Below are positions 8,001-13,348 of a stretch of 13,990 bases of DNA, piece after piece (the first letter of the stretch is position 1; the number at the start of each line of letters is the position of its first letter). A model generated the notes under the pieces. That model did not search any database and was not told the DNA's origin. It saw only the letters and a program-made list of their open reading frames with translations. The stretch comes from a bacterium. Its GTDB lineage: Bacteria; Blakebacterota; Blakebacteria; Blakebacterales; Blakebacteraceae. Location of the stretch: NCBI GenBank assembly GCA_025774615.1, contig JALGVQ010000060.1:1-13990 (forward strand), written 5' to 3'. Both the position numbers and the translations under genes were made by a program.

Positions 8001-8399
8001 CGAGGCACGGCATTTCTCATTGAACTCGGCTATTCCGTATTCTTCTATATCCGCCTTCTGGCTCAGGCCGAGCTGCTTCTCGACTTCGATCTCGACCGGA
8101 AGACCGTGAGTGTCCCAACCCGCTTTACGGAGGACCTGATACCCTTCCATGGTCTTCAGACGGCAGATCAGATCCTTGAACGTCCGGCTCTGCACATGGT
8201 GGACTCCGGGCAACCCATTGGCTGTCGGTGGTCCCTCGAAGAAAACATAATCGGGAGCATTCTTCCGCAGTTCGAGGGTTCGGGCAAAGATATCCCGTTC
8301 CCGCCACCACTCGAGGATCACCTCCTCGCGCGCAGGCGAGTGGTTGAGGTCCTCAACGGGACGGAAGGGCGAGTTATTCTCCTGGTCGGTCGCGCTCAT
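5043..8399 (-). CDS. ileS: Isoleucyl-tRNA synthetase with GVHH variant of the HIGH motif
   Basis: This class I synthetase charges tRNA-Ile in the cytoplasm. The 1118-residue chain has the N-terminal catalytic entry GPPTANGLPGVHHV (56-69), where the usual HxGH signature reads G65-V-H-H68, and then GWDTHGLPVE (94-103). The CP1 editing domain shows WTTTPWTMISN (246-256) and GTGLVHSSPAYGEDDY (375-390). Next come WALSRDRYWGTPLPIW (507-522) and KMSKS (658-662). Several CxxC pairs (192/195, 452/455, 567/570) and C524/C529 may bind zinc. The C-terminal region holds the anticodon-binding helical bundle. Length and motifs suit the eukaryote-like IleRS2 group better than type 1. The C-terminus is a VKVKVKVKE tail from a hexanucleotide repeat. 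ATG 8399 has only a weak SD, and the 29-nt spacer to the preceding stop leaves no room there for a T-box leader. Confidence 0.97.
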   Translation of the reverse strand: MSATDQENNSPFRPVEDLNHSPAREEVILEWWRERDIFARTLELRKNAPDYVFFEGPPTANGLPGVHHVQSRTFKDLICRLKTMEGYQVLRKAGWDTHGLPVEIEVEKQLGLSQKADIEEYGIAEFNEKCRASVRRYEEDWRRLTERIGFWLDLDDPYFTYTPQYMESVWWILSRFFQKGMIYRGHRILPYCPRCGTPLSSHEVSLGYREVNDPSIHVRFPVREDEASAQLFAEKPEEMARSLLVWTTTPWTMISNTFTVAHADLIYVELEVDAARPHLHRSLDDLYGENYHREIHDVSKEPGGRERLILAERRAFNLFGNPEAAEYHEGVREVSRFTGRKLAGIRYQRPFTWMEMDESITNVVFTDEYVTDEEGTGLVHSSPAYGEDDYNTGKREGMPIVEPVDNDGKFRPEVEQWAGVFVKKADPGIIRDLAERGLLFAAGEASHTYPFCWRCESPLLYMAQPSWYIRTTAIKEKLLSANREINWIPAEIGSGRMGEWLENNQDWALSRDRYWGTPLPIWVCDREECGAIECVGSIEELRSRAGEELPAEIDLHKPFVDEIQWQCQACDSGVMKRTPEVIDCWFDSGAMPFAQWHYPFENKELFERQYPADFISEGVDQTRGWFYSLLAISAFLTDRPSFRNCLVQELVLDKDGRKMSKSKGNTVDPWDVIEKWGVDPLRWYIVTNSPPWAPTKFDEEGIAEVSRKFFGTLHNTHAFFVLYANVDGYSPEGSEMIPVESMSSLDRWVLSRLHSTTRLVRLHLGAFEVTRAARAIQHFVIEDLSNWYVRRSRRRFWKGEPGPDKSAAYQTLHEVLVTLAGLLAPIIPFTSEEVWRNLQAWREGAAESVHLSDYPAGDASLIDEQLEKQMDFVREVVALGRAARNRAGLKVRQPLSVIKVVTGQPWQKEALHQLETLILEEMNVKQVEPVESSSSFMSLQAQPHFSALGPKHGGEVNRVADVIRSMSQHDLHILQDGGDVRLSLDGDEIVIEPGDVILEEAEPEGLVVEREGEVTVAVDSHLDEALIREGLAREFTTRVQNFRRQIGFEVTDRIRLGFQASPKLEEAIETHTGYIAGEALAVEMQKGLLEGSEWHEEWHIDGESVTISMVKVKVKVKE
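5048..5071 (-). repeat. Short hexanucleotide repeat at the 3' end of ileS
   Basis: On the plus strand this is four consecutive CCTTMA hexamers (CCTTCA twice, CCTTAA twice). On the coding strand they give alternating Val-Lys codons just before the stop. The tract also supplies the GAAGGAG that lies upstream of the dksA-type ATG. Confidence 0.75.
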
Positions 8400-8428
8400 G
8401 ATCTCATCAGTGTCCTGAATCTCGGTAT

Positions 8429-9241
8429 TCAGAGTTGTGCTATCAGATTCTTCACCAGGCGGTTCATCGACTGCTGTGCTGCGGCCAGGTTCGTATCATA
8501 CATTTCCGCAAATCGTGTTCCCGAATCCTCATCTGACCCGGAATCGGTGATCGCCAATATGGCAAGGACCTCCCCTCCCATATGGACGGCGGCCGTGACC
8601 TCGTGTACTACACCAGCGCCTGCAGCATCAGCACCCAGAGTGTTCAGATGCCTCCGCTCGGTTCCGGACATCGATCCCGGACCGATCACCGCGGCATAGA
8701 CCCCCTCGTGAAGAGGGATACGTTCTGCAATACCGGCCGCTCTGGCAAGCCTGATTAAACGGGAACTGTATGCGGTGGACATATCAGGGAACCGCGGACC
8801 GAGGCGATCGTCGTTCGGTCCTATCAGCGGATTGTCACCAGTGAGGTTGAGGTGATCGTTCACGAGCATTACCGAACCCGGTTCGAGTCGGTCGCTGAGT
8901 CCGCCTGCAAGATCGCATACGATCAGGTCGGAGATCCCGATCGCGCCCAGAAGCCGAATGGGGAACGCGGCATCCGCTGGAGTCCATCCCTGCCCTTCTG
9001 CCGGAATCGCGTGGGCGGCCGCGACAGGTCTGCCCGCCAGGGTGCCCAGAGTGAGTCCGCTCCCTTCGCGTCCACGGGGAGCATGCGGGATATCGGCCCA
9101 GGGAACGAATGTTCCTGTTTCGATTCCGTCGATCACTCCTTCAAGTTCCTCACCGATCACCATGCCGGCGACAGGCGCAGGATCAGCCTTGACCCCAAGA
9201 CAGGAGGCAGCCTCACTGAGCCGGTCATAGAGGCCGGTCAC
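8429..9241 (-). CDS. Purine nucleoside phosphorylase-like protein with degenerate active site
   Basis: The 270 residues match trimeric (PNP/MTAP-type) phosphorylases along their length. Matches include GISDLIVCDLAGGLSDRLEPG (102-122), DHLNLTGDNPLIGPND (129-144), RFPDMSTAY (150-158), EGVYAAVIGPG (179-189) and LGADAAGAGVVHE (202-214). The family splits purine (deoxy)nucleosides with phosphate. Here the usual ligand contacts are replaced: the GSGLG phosphate loop reads GEELE (30-34), the R-x-H-x-Y-E segment reads HAIPAE (77-82), NAAGG is DLAGG (110-114), GPxxET is GPGSMS (187-192), GMSTVPE is GAGVVHE (208-214), and the base-binding Asn of ITN is Asp233. Catalysis as a normal PNP is therefore doubtful; a pseudoenzyme or a different ligand is likelier. 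The GTG start at 9241 is chosen because GGGAGGGAG lies five bases upstream. The gene sits 22 nt after divIVA and 29 nt before ileS. Confidence 0.85.
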   Translation of the reverse strand: MTGLYDRLSEAASCLGVKADPAPVAGMVIGEELEGVIDGIETGTFVPWADIPHAPRGREGSGLTLGTLAGRPVAAAHAIPAEGQGWTPADAAFPIRLLGAIGISDLIVCDLAGGLSDRLEPGSVMLVNDHLNLTGDNPLIGPNDDRLGPRFPDMSTAYSSRLIRLARAAGIAERIPLHEGVYAAVIGPGSMSGTERRHLNTLGADAAGAGVVHEVTAAVHMGGEVLAILAITDSGSDEDSGTRFAEMYDTNLAAAQQSMNRLVKNLIAQL

Positions 9242-9246
9242 AGAGT

Positions 9247-9255
9247 CTCCCTCCC
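9247..9255 (-). promoter_or_regulatory. Shine-Dalgarno that fixes the GTG start of the PNP-like gene
   Basis: The coding strand reads GGGAGGGAG, then ACTCT, then GTG. This supports the GTG at 9241 rather than an internal ATG. It lies in the 22-nt gap after the divIVA stop. Confidence 0.7.
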
Positions 9256-9263
9256 ATGGCAGA

Positions 9264-9971
9264 TCAGAACCCCCTGTCTTCTTCCTCGACCTTGTCCTCC
9301 CCCTCCACGTCTCCGGTTTCTTCAGTTTCTACAGTTTCTACGATTTCTTCTTCCAATAATTCTGTTTCTTCCGTTGCCGGCTCGAGGGGTATTGCCGCGC
9401 TATCTTCATTATCGACGGTCCGAGGATCGGAATCTCCGGCCAGTGCCACCCGCTCCCGGGCCGCCGCGGTGAGTTCTTCGAGCCGTTCCTCGAAGATATC
9501 GAGTGTCGCGTCGGGAGTTTCCTCTTCCATCTCAGCGAGTTTCAGCATGTCGAGCTGGGCCTGCACAAGCATCCGGAGGCGGGTCACGTAAGAATCCCGC
9601 ATGCCTCTCAATTTGGCCAGTTCCTTCTTTATGTCCCGTATCGAGCGGTGGGCGTCTTCGATCCAGTTCCCGGCCCGGACCTCTGCCTCCTTGAGGATGA
9701 GTTCAGCCTCGCGGATCGCCGCTCCCCGCTTCTCCTCTGCTGCCCGCTGAACCGTCATGAGGGTCTCCCTCATGGTGGCTTCCATCTGCTGATACTCGGA
9801 AAGCCGTTCCTTCAGGGACACGGCTTCGCCCTTCGCCTGCTGGGCCGTACTGATCAATTCCTCCATCTCTTCGGAGACCATGGCCATGAAGGTATCGACC
9901 TCATCGATGTCATAGCCTCGCATGGCCCTGCGAAACTCCTGCTTCCGAATGTCGATCGGGGTTATCCGCAC
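9264..9971 (-). CDS. divIVA: DivIVA-family coiled-coil protein
   Basis: DivIVA-type proteins bind negatively curved membrane and organise division, polar growth or chromosome placement. The 235-residue chain opens with the conserved membrane-binding segment ITPIDIRKQEFRRAMRGYD (3-21), followed by IDEVDTFM (22-29). A long, charged, nearly continuous coiled coil runs to about residue 175. From about 176 the tail is very acidic and low-complexity, with many Glu/Thr/Val (EETELLEEEIVETVETEE), and is probably disordered. The start is GTG with a near-consensus AAAGGAGG eight bases upstream. YggT lies 34 nt upstream and YggS before that, the arrangement found in the yggS-yggT(sepF)-divIVA division neighbourhood of Gram-positives and kept in some diderm lineages. 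Its role in a diderm host is unknown. Confidence 0.9.
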   Translation of the reverse strand: MRITPIDIRKQEFRRAMRGYDIDEVDTFMAMVSEEMEELISTAQQAKGEAVSLKERLSEYQQMEATMRETLMTVQRAAEEKRGAAIREAELILKEAEVRAGNWIEDAHRSIRDIKKELAKLRGMRDSYVTRLRMLVQAQLDMLKLAEMEEETPDATLDIFEERLEELTAAARERVALAGDSDPRTVDNEDSAAIPLEPATEETELLEEEIVETVETEETGDVEGEDKVEEEDRGF

Positions 9972-9979
9972 TGTCGGGT

Positions 9980-9987
9980 CCTCCTTT
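9980..9987 (-). promoter_or_regulatory. Near-consensus Shine-Dalgarno of divIVA
   Basis: The coding strand has AAAGGAGG with an eight-base spacer to a GTG codon. This fixes the divIVA start and is the strongest ribosome-binding site seen in the minus-strand cluster. Confidence 0.8.
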
Positions 9988-10005
9988 GAGATGGTCTGCG
10001 GACCG

Positions 10006-10311
10006 TTATCTCATCCGCATTCCGACATCGATCAGACTCTGGAATACCGCGCCGTTTAAGAACCAGAGCGCCAGAATGATAAGGAACGGCGTGAAATCGA
10101 CACCGGTATTCCACAGTACCTTCGGCATGACCTTCCGAACCCTTTCGTAGACCGGGTCGGTAAGTCCCCTGAGGAGCTTCACTGCAGGGTGCCACGGATC
10201 GACCGGAAACCAGGTGATCACGGCTGAGGCAATCACTATCAGCATGTACAATCCGGCAATGGACTTCAGCAAACTGCCTGTTGTCACCAGAAGATTACCA
10301 AGAACAATCAC
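10006..10311 (-). CDS. YggT-family integral membrane protein
   Basis: This is a small membrane protein of the YGGT/YlmG family, whose bacterial members sit next to division and PLP genes and whose molecular function is unsettled. From the GTG at 10311 it has 101 residues with two hydrophobic segments (about 12-33 and 70-92). The family phrase ITWFPVDPWHPAVKLLRGLTDPVYERVRKVMP is followed by GVDFTPFLIILALWFL. I take GTG 10311 as the start because GAGAGG lies eight bases upstream and the gene then begins four bases after the yggS stop. The longer open frame (to 10356) would add 15 residues without family similarity and overlap yggS by 41 nt. It is probably translationally coupled to yggS. Confidence 0.92.
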   Translation of the reverse strand: MIVLGNLLVTTGSLLKSIAGLYMLIVIASAVITWFPVDPWHPAVKLLRGLTDPVYERVRKVMPKVLWNTGVDFTPFLIILALWFLNGAVFQSLIDVGMRMR

Positions 10312-10315
10312 GATC

Positions 10316-11026
10316 CTATCCTCTCGGGCCGAACAGGACTGATCCGAGGCGCACAATGGTAGCGCCTTCAGCTACAGCCCATTCAAAATCACCACTCATC
10401 CCCATGGAGAGTTCGTTCATCTCCACACCGGGAATATCCCACTCCCGGGCTTCTTCAAGCAAGCGGCGCAGTCTGACAAAAGCCGGACGCACTATTGTCT
10501 CACGGGGATCGAACGGTCCGATGGTCATCAGACCGCGCACAGTGATCCGATCCAGCGCCGAAACAGCCTCCAGAAGCGGCCTCAGATCGTCCGGAGGAAC
10601 ACCAAATTTGCTCTCCTCACCCGAGGTGTTCACTTCCAGGAATACCGGCAGGTTCCGCTCCTCGATCACAGCCCGCTGCTGAAGCGCCGAGGCGATCCGT
10701 TCCGAATCAACACTCTGGATGACATCGAACCACCGTGCCGCCTGTCGCGCCTTGTTTGTCTGGAGGTGTCCGATCAGGTGCCAGACGGCCGAGTCTCGGC
10801 CCAGTTCCTCGATCTTCTGACAGGCTTCCTGGATACGATTCTCACCGATCGCGTCGATGCCTGCCCGGATCGCGGCTGAGATGAGTGAGGCCGGCAGCGT
10901 CTTGGTGACTGCGACGATGCTCACTTCAGACGGATCCCGGCCCCCTTCCCCGGCTGCCCGCGCTATCCGATCCCGCACCTCTTCCAACCGCGAGGGGATC
11001 TCCCTGATCCGGGTCTCAAGTTCCAC
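10316..11026 (-). CDS. yggS: YggS/PROSC-family PLP homeostasis protein
   Basis: This is a cytoplasmic pyridoxal-5'-phosphate binding protein that buffers PLP and affects amino-acid and keto-acid balance; no enzymatic activity is established for the family. The 236-residue alanine-racemase-type barrel carries the PLP lysine in VAVTKT (Lys42), then GENRIQEA (61-68), WHLIGHLQTNKA (82-93) and VNTSGEESKFG. The C-terminal phosphate-binding signature is ELSMGMSGDFEWAVAEGATIVRLG, close to the end of the protein. The length is normal and all landmark motifs are intact. The start is GTG at 11026, two bases after the peptidase stop, with only a weak SD (CTGGAA), so it is probably translated by coupling to the peptidase gene. 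Confidence 0.95.
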   Translation of the reverse strand: MELETRIREIPSRLEEVRDRIARAAGEGGRDPSEVSIVAVTKTLPASLISAAIRAGIDAIGENRIQEACQKIEELGRDSAVWHLIGHLQTNKARQAARWFDVIQSVDSERIASALQQRAVIEERNLPVFLEVNTSGEESKFGVPPDDLRPLLEAVSALDRITVRGLMTIGPFDPRETIVRPAFVRLRRLLEEAREWDIPGVEMNELSMGMSGDFEWAVAEGATIVRLGSVLFGPRG

Positions 11027-11028
11027 GA

Positions 11029-12543
11029 TCAGAATTCCAGTCCGGTATCATTCGCCAGGTCGAGCAGTCCGAGGAACATCAGTTTCGCCACGTCTTCCAT
11101 GATCTCCGGAGTCAGTGTCTCGACGACATCCAGAGGATTATGATAATACGTCCGCATCCCGGGGATCCGTCCGGTGGTACCGAAACTCATGGTCCTGAAC
11201 CCTGCCCGGTTGAAAATGACCGAATCACTGCGGGGGCGGCCGGCTGATGACCGTGAGGCCGAGGTGCGCAACGTCCTGTGCAGATACATCCGGTTCGCCT
11301 CTTCAAAGTGTCGAAATACCTGCGGGTATGTCTCTCCTCCGCCTACCGACAGACCGGTACCGTGCCCCACCATGTCGAGATTGAAGTATACCACTGTCTT
11401 CTCGAGCGGGAACCGGGGGTGGGCGCAATAGTGGTAACTGCCGAGAAGCCCGCACTCTTCTCCACCGATGAAGATGAACATGATCGAGCGCTTCGGCCGC
11501 ACAGGGGAAGATGCCAGGGCGCGGGCGGCGGCAAGCATGTCGGCGCATCCTGATGCGTTATCGAGGGCACCAGGCATCACCTGGCCGAGATAACCGACCG
11601 CGTCGAGATGGCCACCCACAAGGATGACTTCATCCCTGAGCTCCGGATCAGAACCTTCGATCAGACCGATGACGTTGCATGCCTGTGAATCGGGGAGCCG
11701 CCTGATATCGGCGGTTATCGTTGCTTCCTTCCCGAGGGCCAGCGAACGGGGCTGCAGCGCGCTCCTGATCTCTTCCAGTACATCATCGTGTGTCTGACCG
11801 GTACCGAAGAAGAGGTGGTCGACCACGTGCTGGTCGATATGACAATAGACCAGGCCTTCGTTGAAGGAGGTATTGGGATTGGCAGTCTTGCCGATATAGA
11901 GCAGGCCGACAGCGCCATGTCGACGGGCGTTGTCCAGCTTGAACTGGTGATAGCTGTACGGAACCCAGTCGATGAATACATCCTCATCACCCTGGTATGG
12001 CACGGCAGCGTCTATCACGACGATCTTGCCCCGGACATCAAGTCCCGAGTAGTCATCATAGTTCAGTTCGGGAGCCGTTATGCCATATCCCACGTACACG
12101 ACTTCCCCGGTAACAGTGCCACTGTCGGAATTGGTGCCGGGATAGTAATCATCCGGGAAAGAGTACGAGAGATTCAGTTCCTCACCATCCTTCTCCATCT
12201 GCAGGGAGAGGCTTCCGGCGCTCTCGACCCGACTGTGCGGGTTGTCGAACATCTGGAAGTACGTTCCATCATCACCGTACGGCTTGACACCCCACTCCTC
12301 GAGCAGAGAGGCGACCCACCCGGCCGCCTTCATGTACTCCGGTGTGCCGGAGAGACGACCGCGGTATTTCGCGTCACTCATCTCGGTGGCATAAGAGAGG
12401 AGCTCATGACTCGAGATGGAATGGAAGACCTGCATGAGTTCCGCTGACTGGTTGCTCGCCTGTGCCTGAGCCTGTGTCTGCAAGAGACTGGTACCGGAGA
12501 GCAGAAGTATTGTAACACTGAGGAGAAACCTGATTCTTGACAT
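11029..12543 (-). CDS. Secreted M28-family zinc peptidase with PA-like insert
   Basis: From ATG 12543 it has 504 residues and begins with a clear Sec signal peptide (MSRIRFLLSVTILLLSG, with cleavage likely near AQAQA at 25-29), so it is exported. A PA-domain-like region (VVYVGYGITAPELNYDDYSGLDVRGKIVVI split across about 149-177) precedes the M28 catalytic core. The expected metal and catalytic residues are present: His312 and Asp314 in GGHLDAVG, Asp328 in LDNASG, Glu362-Glu363 in GGEECG, Asp390 in FNLDMVG, and His468 in YYHNP. The frame can be extended 26 codons upstream to an ATGA overlap with the DsrC-like gene, but that would bury the signal peptide, so I reject the extension. It acts as an aminopeptidase or carboxypeptidase on extracytoplasmic peptides; the substrate is unknown. 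It lies 74 nt after the DsrC-like stop. Confidence 0.93.
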   Translation of the reverse strand: MSRIRFLLSVTILLLSGTSLLQTQAQAQASNQSAELMQVFHSISSHELLSYATEMSDAKYRGRLSGTPEYMKAAGWVASLLEEWGVKPYGDDGTYFQMFDNPHSRVESAGSLSLQMEKDGEELNLSYSFPDDYYPGTNSDSGTVTGEVVYVGYGITAPELNYDDYSGLDVRGKIVVIDAAVPYQGDEDVFIDWVPYSYHQFKLDNARRHGAVGLLYIGKTANPNTSFNEGLVYCHIDQHVVDHLFFGTGQTHDDVLEEIRSALQPRSLALGKEATITADIRRLPDSQACNVIGLIEGSDPELRDEVILVGGHLDAVGYLGQVMPGALDNASGCADMLAAARALASSPVRPKRSIMFIFIGGEECGLLGSYHYCAHPRFPLEKTVVYFNLDMVGHGTGLSVGGGETYPQVFRHFEEANRMYLHRTLRTSASRSSAGRPRSDSVIFNRAGFRTMSFGTTGRIPGMRTYYHNPLDVVETLTPEIMEDVAKLMFLGLLDLANDTGLEF

Positions 12544-12617
12544 GATAGTTCTTTTTTTAAGGTGAGCTGTTGACTGGTGTAGTGTATCCCCAGAGCAGTG
12601 GATTTCGAATGCTGTAG

Positions 12618-13280
12618 TCATGCGAAGAACGGCAGTACGGCGATACGGCAGGCTGCCCGACGGTATCCGACATCGAAGAGTTCCCGGAATTCCTCCAGGT
12701 GAAGATCGTTCTCTCTGCAGGTCTCGATGACGGTGGGAATGTTCTTCGTCCTGGCGAAGTACGTTCTCAGATAGGCGATGATCTCCAGATGTCTTTCAGT
12801 AAGGCCCTGCTGCAGTTTCCATTCACGGATAATCAGATGAGCGAATCGTTCATTCCACTGGTCGAAGTCTGTCAGGAATCCGCGCGGGGAGAGCTTGAAT
12901 TCTTCCTGGAGAAGCGTGGATGTCTCGTACGTGAGCCAGATATTTGTCTGATACATGAAATCGTAATTGATCCCGGCGATCCTGCATGCCCCCCGATGAT
13001 AGCCGGTTGGAAAAAGGAACCTCAGATCGCTGAGTTTGAGGCTGTTGTCAGCACAGGCAAGCACCACAACCGGCACTGTCTCCTCTTCGAGAAACTTCGT
13101 CCTGAGATAATTGATGAAACTCCACTGTTCATCAGTGAGACCGCCGTAGATGCCCTGCATCATGGCCATACCTTCGGCGAACACCTCATCCCATTGATCG
13201 GGCGGATCAAGAAACCCGTGACCATCAAGGGTGTAGGTGCTGTCGCCGAAGGTCACCGATTCTGGTTCAGAAATGGTCAC
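12618..13280 (-). CDS. Tandem DsrC/TusE-like protein (two fused domains, CysB only)
   Basis: The 220-residue chain is two DsrC-like domains in a row. Domain 1 (about 12-105) reads HGFLDPPDQWDEVFAEGMA (21-39), GLTDEQWSFINYLRTKFL (47-64), then LFPTGYHRGACRIAG (89-103). Domain 2 (about 130-220) reads RGFLTDFDQWNERFA, GLTERHLEIIAYLRTYFA, then LFDVGYRRAACRIAV. In DsrC the C-terminal arm has two redox cysteines: CysB in GACKIAG and, eleven residues on, penultimate CysA. Here the CysB equivalents are Cys99 and Cys211, but domain 1 has Tyr at the CysA position and domain 2 stops after nine residues, so CysA is absent from both. Cys76 and Cys188 also occupy matching places in the two halves. The start is GTG with GGAG seven bases upstream. 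It lies 68 nt after the DsrK-like gene, DsrC's usual partner type. A relay or regulatory role is inferred. Confidence 0.85.
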   Translation of the reverse strand: MTISEPESVTFGDSTYTLDGHGFLDPPDQWDEVFAEGMAMMQGIYGGLTDEQWSFINYLRTKFLEEETVPVVVLACADNSLKLSDLRFLFPTGYHRGACRIAGINYDFMYQTNIWLTYETSTLLQEEFKLSPRGFLTDFDQWNERFAHLIIREWKLQQGLTERHLEIIAYLRTYFARTKNIPTVIETCRENDLHLEEFRELFDVGYRRAACRIAVLPFFA

Positions 13281-13348
13281 AATCCTACTCCGACTGGTGA
13301 TCTCGAAAATGTACTGTGCGAGCTGCAGATGCTGGAGATGTAATCGGC

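Noticed and set aside
8400-8428. T-box or other leader element for ileS
   Set aside because: The spacer is 29 nt, too short for a T-box, and no specifier stem or terminator is visible.
7560-8699. Plus-strand 379-codon open frame opposite ileS
   Set aside because: It is antisense to the N-terminal part of a well-conserved ileS and the end of the PNP-like gene. Its translation shows no family motif and no ribosome-binding site is seen, so it is a GC-driven shadow.
11788-12447. Plus-strand 219-codon open frame opposite the M28 peptidase
   Set aside because: It is antisense to the PA-like and N-terminal regions of a convincing secreted peptidase and has no motif of its own.
12544-12617. Terminator or promoter between the DsrC-like gene and the peptidase
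   Set aside because: No stable stem with a T-run exists on the minus strand and no convincing -35/-10 pair is seen; the A-run (12553-12559 on the coding strand) is isolated.
12544-12621. 26-codon N-terminal extension of the M28 peptidase with an ATGA overlap
   Set aside because: The extension would place a hydrophilic stretch before an obvious Sec signal peptide, so ATG 12543 is the better start despite its weak SD.
12699-13343. Plus-strand 214-codon open frame opposite the DsrC-like gene
   Set aside because: The minus-strand frame has two internally repeated DsrC-like domains and a good SD. The plus frame has neither.
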